Assembly: GCA_900314225.1 (NCBI GenBank)
Contig: OMUM01000206.1
Location: 1 to 6,346, forward strand
Origin: an uncultured bacterium
GTDB taxonomy: Bacteria > Bacillota_I > Bacilli_A > RF39 > UBA660
Length of the DNA stretch: 6,346 nt
Direction: 5' to 3'
Within the stretch, counting starts at the first letter, position 1. Every line of letters starts with the position of its first letter. The notes below the pieces were generated by a model that was not told where the DNA came from, made no database searches, and saw only the letters and a program-made list of their open reading frames with translations. Positions 6,195 to 6,346 of this stretch are shown here, piece by piece. The position numbers and the translations under genes were made by a program.

Positions 6195-6346
6195 ATGAAA
6201 TGTAAATACTTTTTTCTAATTATGTTACTTGCTATTTGTCTAAGTTTTAACAAAGTTTATGCTAAAGAAGGATGGAGCATAGAAAATGGACAAACATATT
6301 ATTATGAGAATAATATAAAAGTAACTGGATTTCAAACAATCAATGG
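6195..6346 (+). CDS. Secreted protein with choline/glucan-type cell-wall-binding repeats, N-terminal fragment
   Basis: Only 50 complete codons are present; the gene runs off the window. Residues 1-23 form a classic signal peptide: Lys at 2 and 4, a hydrophobic core (6-18) and a Val-Tyr-Ala cleavage site before K24. Cys15 is not in a proper lipobox, so signal peptidase I processing is expected rather than lipidation. From residue 26 the mature chain reads GWSIENGQTYYY...KVTGFQTING, the pattern of a cell-wall-binding (choline-binding or glucan-binding) repeat of about 20 residues: Gly-Trp, an aromatic triplet at 35-37, then V-T-G and an aromatic. Such repeats usually tether enzymes or adhesins to wall polymers or glucans. 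The effector domain, if any, lies beyond the window, so no enzyme activity can be assigned. It has its own promoter, although read-through from gene 3 is also possible. Confidence 0.8.
   Translation, partial: MKCKYFFLIMLLAICLSFNKVYAKEGWSIENGQTYYYENNIKVTGFQTIN

Noticed and set aside
6195..6263. Lipoprotein signal at Cys15 (Leu-Ala-Ile-Cys) of gene 4.
   Set aside because: The residue before Cys is Ile, not Gly, Ala or Ser, and a good signal peptidase I site (Val-Tyr-Ala) follows.
1..6346. CRISPR array, tRNA or rRNA gene, insertion sequence or attachment site.
   Set aside because: No regularly spaced direct repeats, cloverleaf-like segments, transposase motifs or terminal inverted repeats were seen on either strand.

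Overview
The window is very AT-rich and has the signs of a low-GC Gram-positive bacterium (Bacillota), most likely an anaerobic, possibly gut-dwelling Clostridia or Bacilli lineage. These signs are sigma-A-like promoters with extended -10 elements, strong AGGAGG ribosome sites, Trp encoded only by TGG in the genes read (standard code), an Fe-S flavoprotein domain of the kind common in anaerobes, and a secreted protein with Gram-positive cell-wall-binding repeats. The species cannot be fixed from this sequence.

Layout: a promoter (49-77) drives a tightly packed, co-directional three-gene block. Gene 1 (108-2537) fuses a polysaccharide pyruvyl transferase domain to a two-cluster ferredoxin domain and an FrhB-type (coenzyme F420 hydrogenase/dehydrogenase beta subunit-like) domain, and ends in a heptad coiled coil. 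Gene 2 (2539-3837) begins 1 nt later and is a GT-B glycosyltransferase (GT4-like), also with a C-terminal coiled coil. Gene 3 (3827-6136) overlaps gene 2 by 11 nt and is a two-domain glycosyltransferase (GT2 then GT4) ending in a long uncharacterised extension and a hydrophobic tail. No convincing terminator follows gene 3. A second promoter (6148-6175) lies in the 58-nt gap before gene 4 (6195 to the window edge), a secreted protein cut off after 50 codons, at its first cell-wall-binding repeat.

Together genes 1-3 look like one module of a surface glycan pathway: up to three sugar-transfer activities, one ketal-pyruvate (or related) modification, and an attached redox module of unknown substrate. 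The coiled coils of genes 1 and 2 and the hydrophobic tail of gene 3 suggest, by inference, that the enzymes assemble at the inner face of the membrane. No flippase, polymerase, priming transferase or regulator is present, so the rest of the pathway must be elsewhere. The first 48 bases hold no gene that can be supported. The most unusual item is the pyruvyl transferase/ferredoxin/FrhB fusion.
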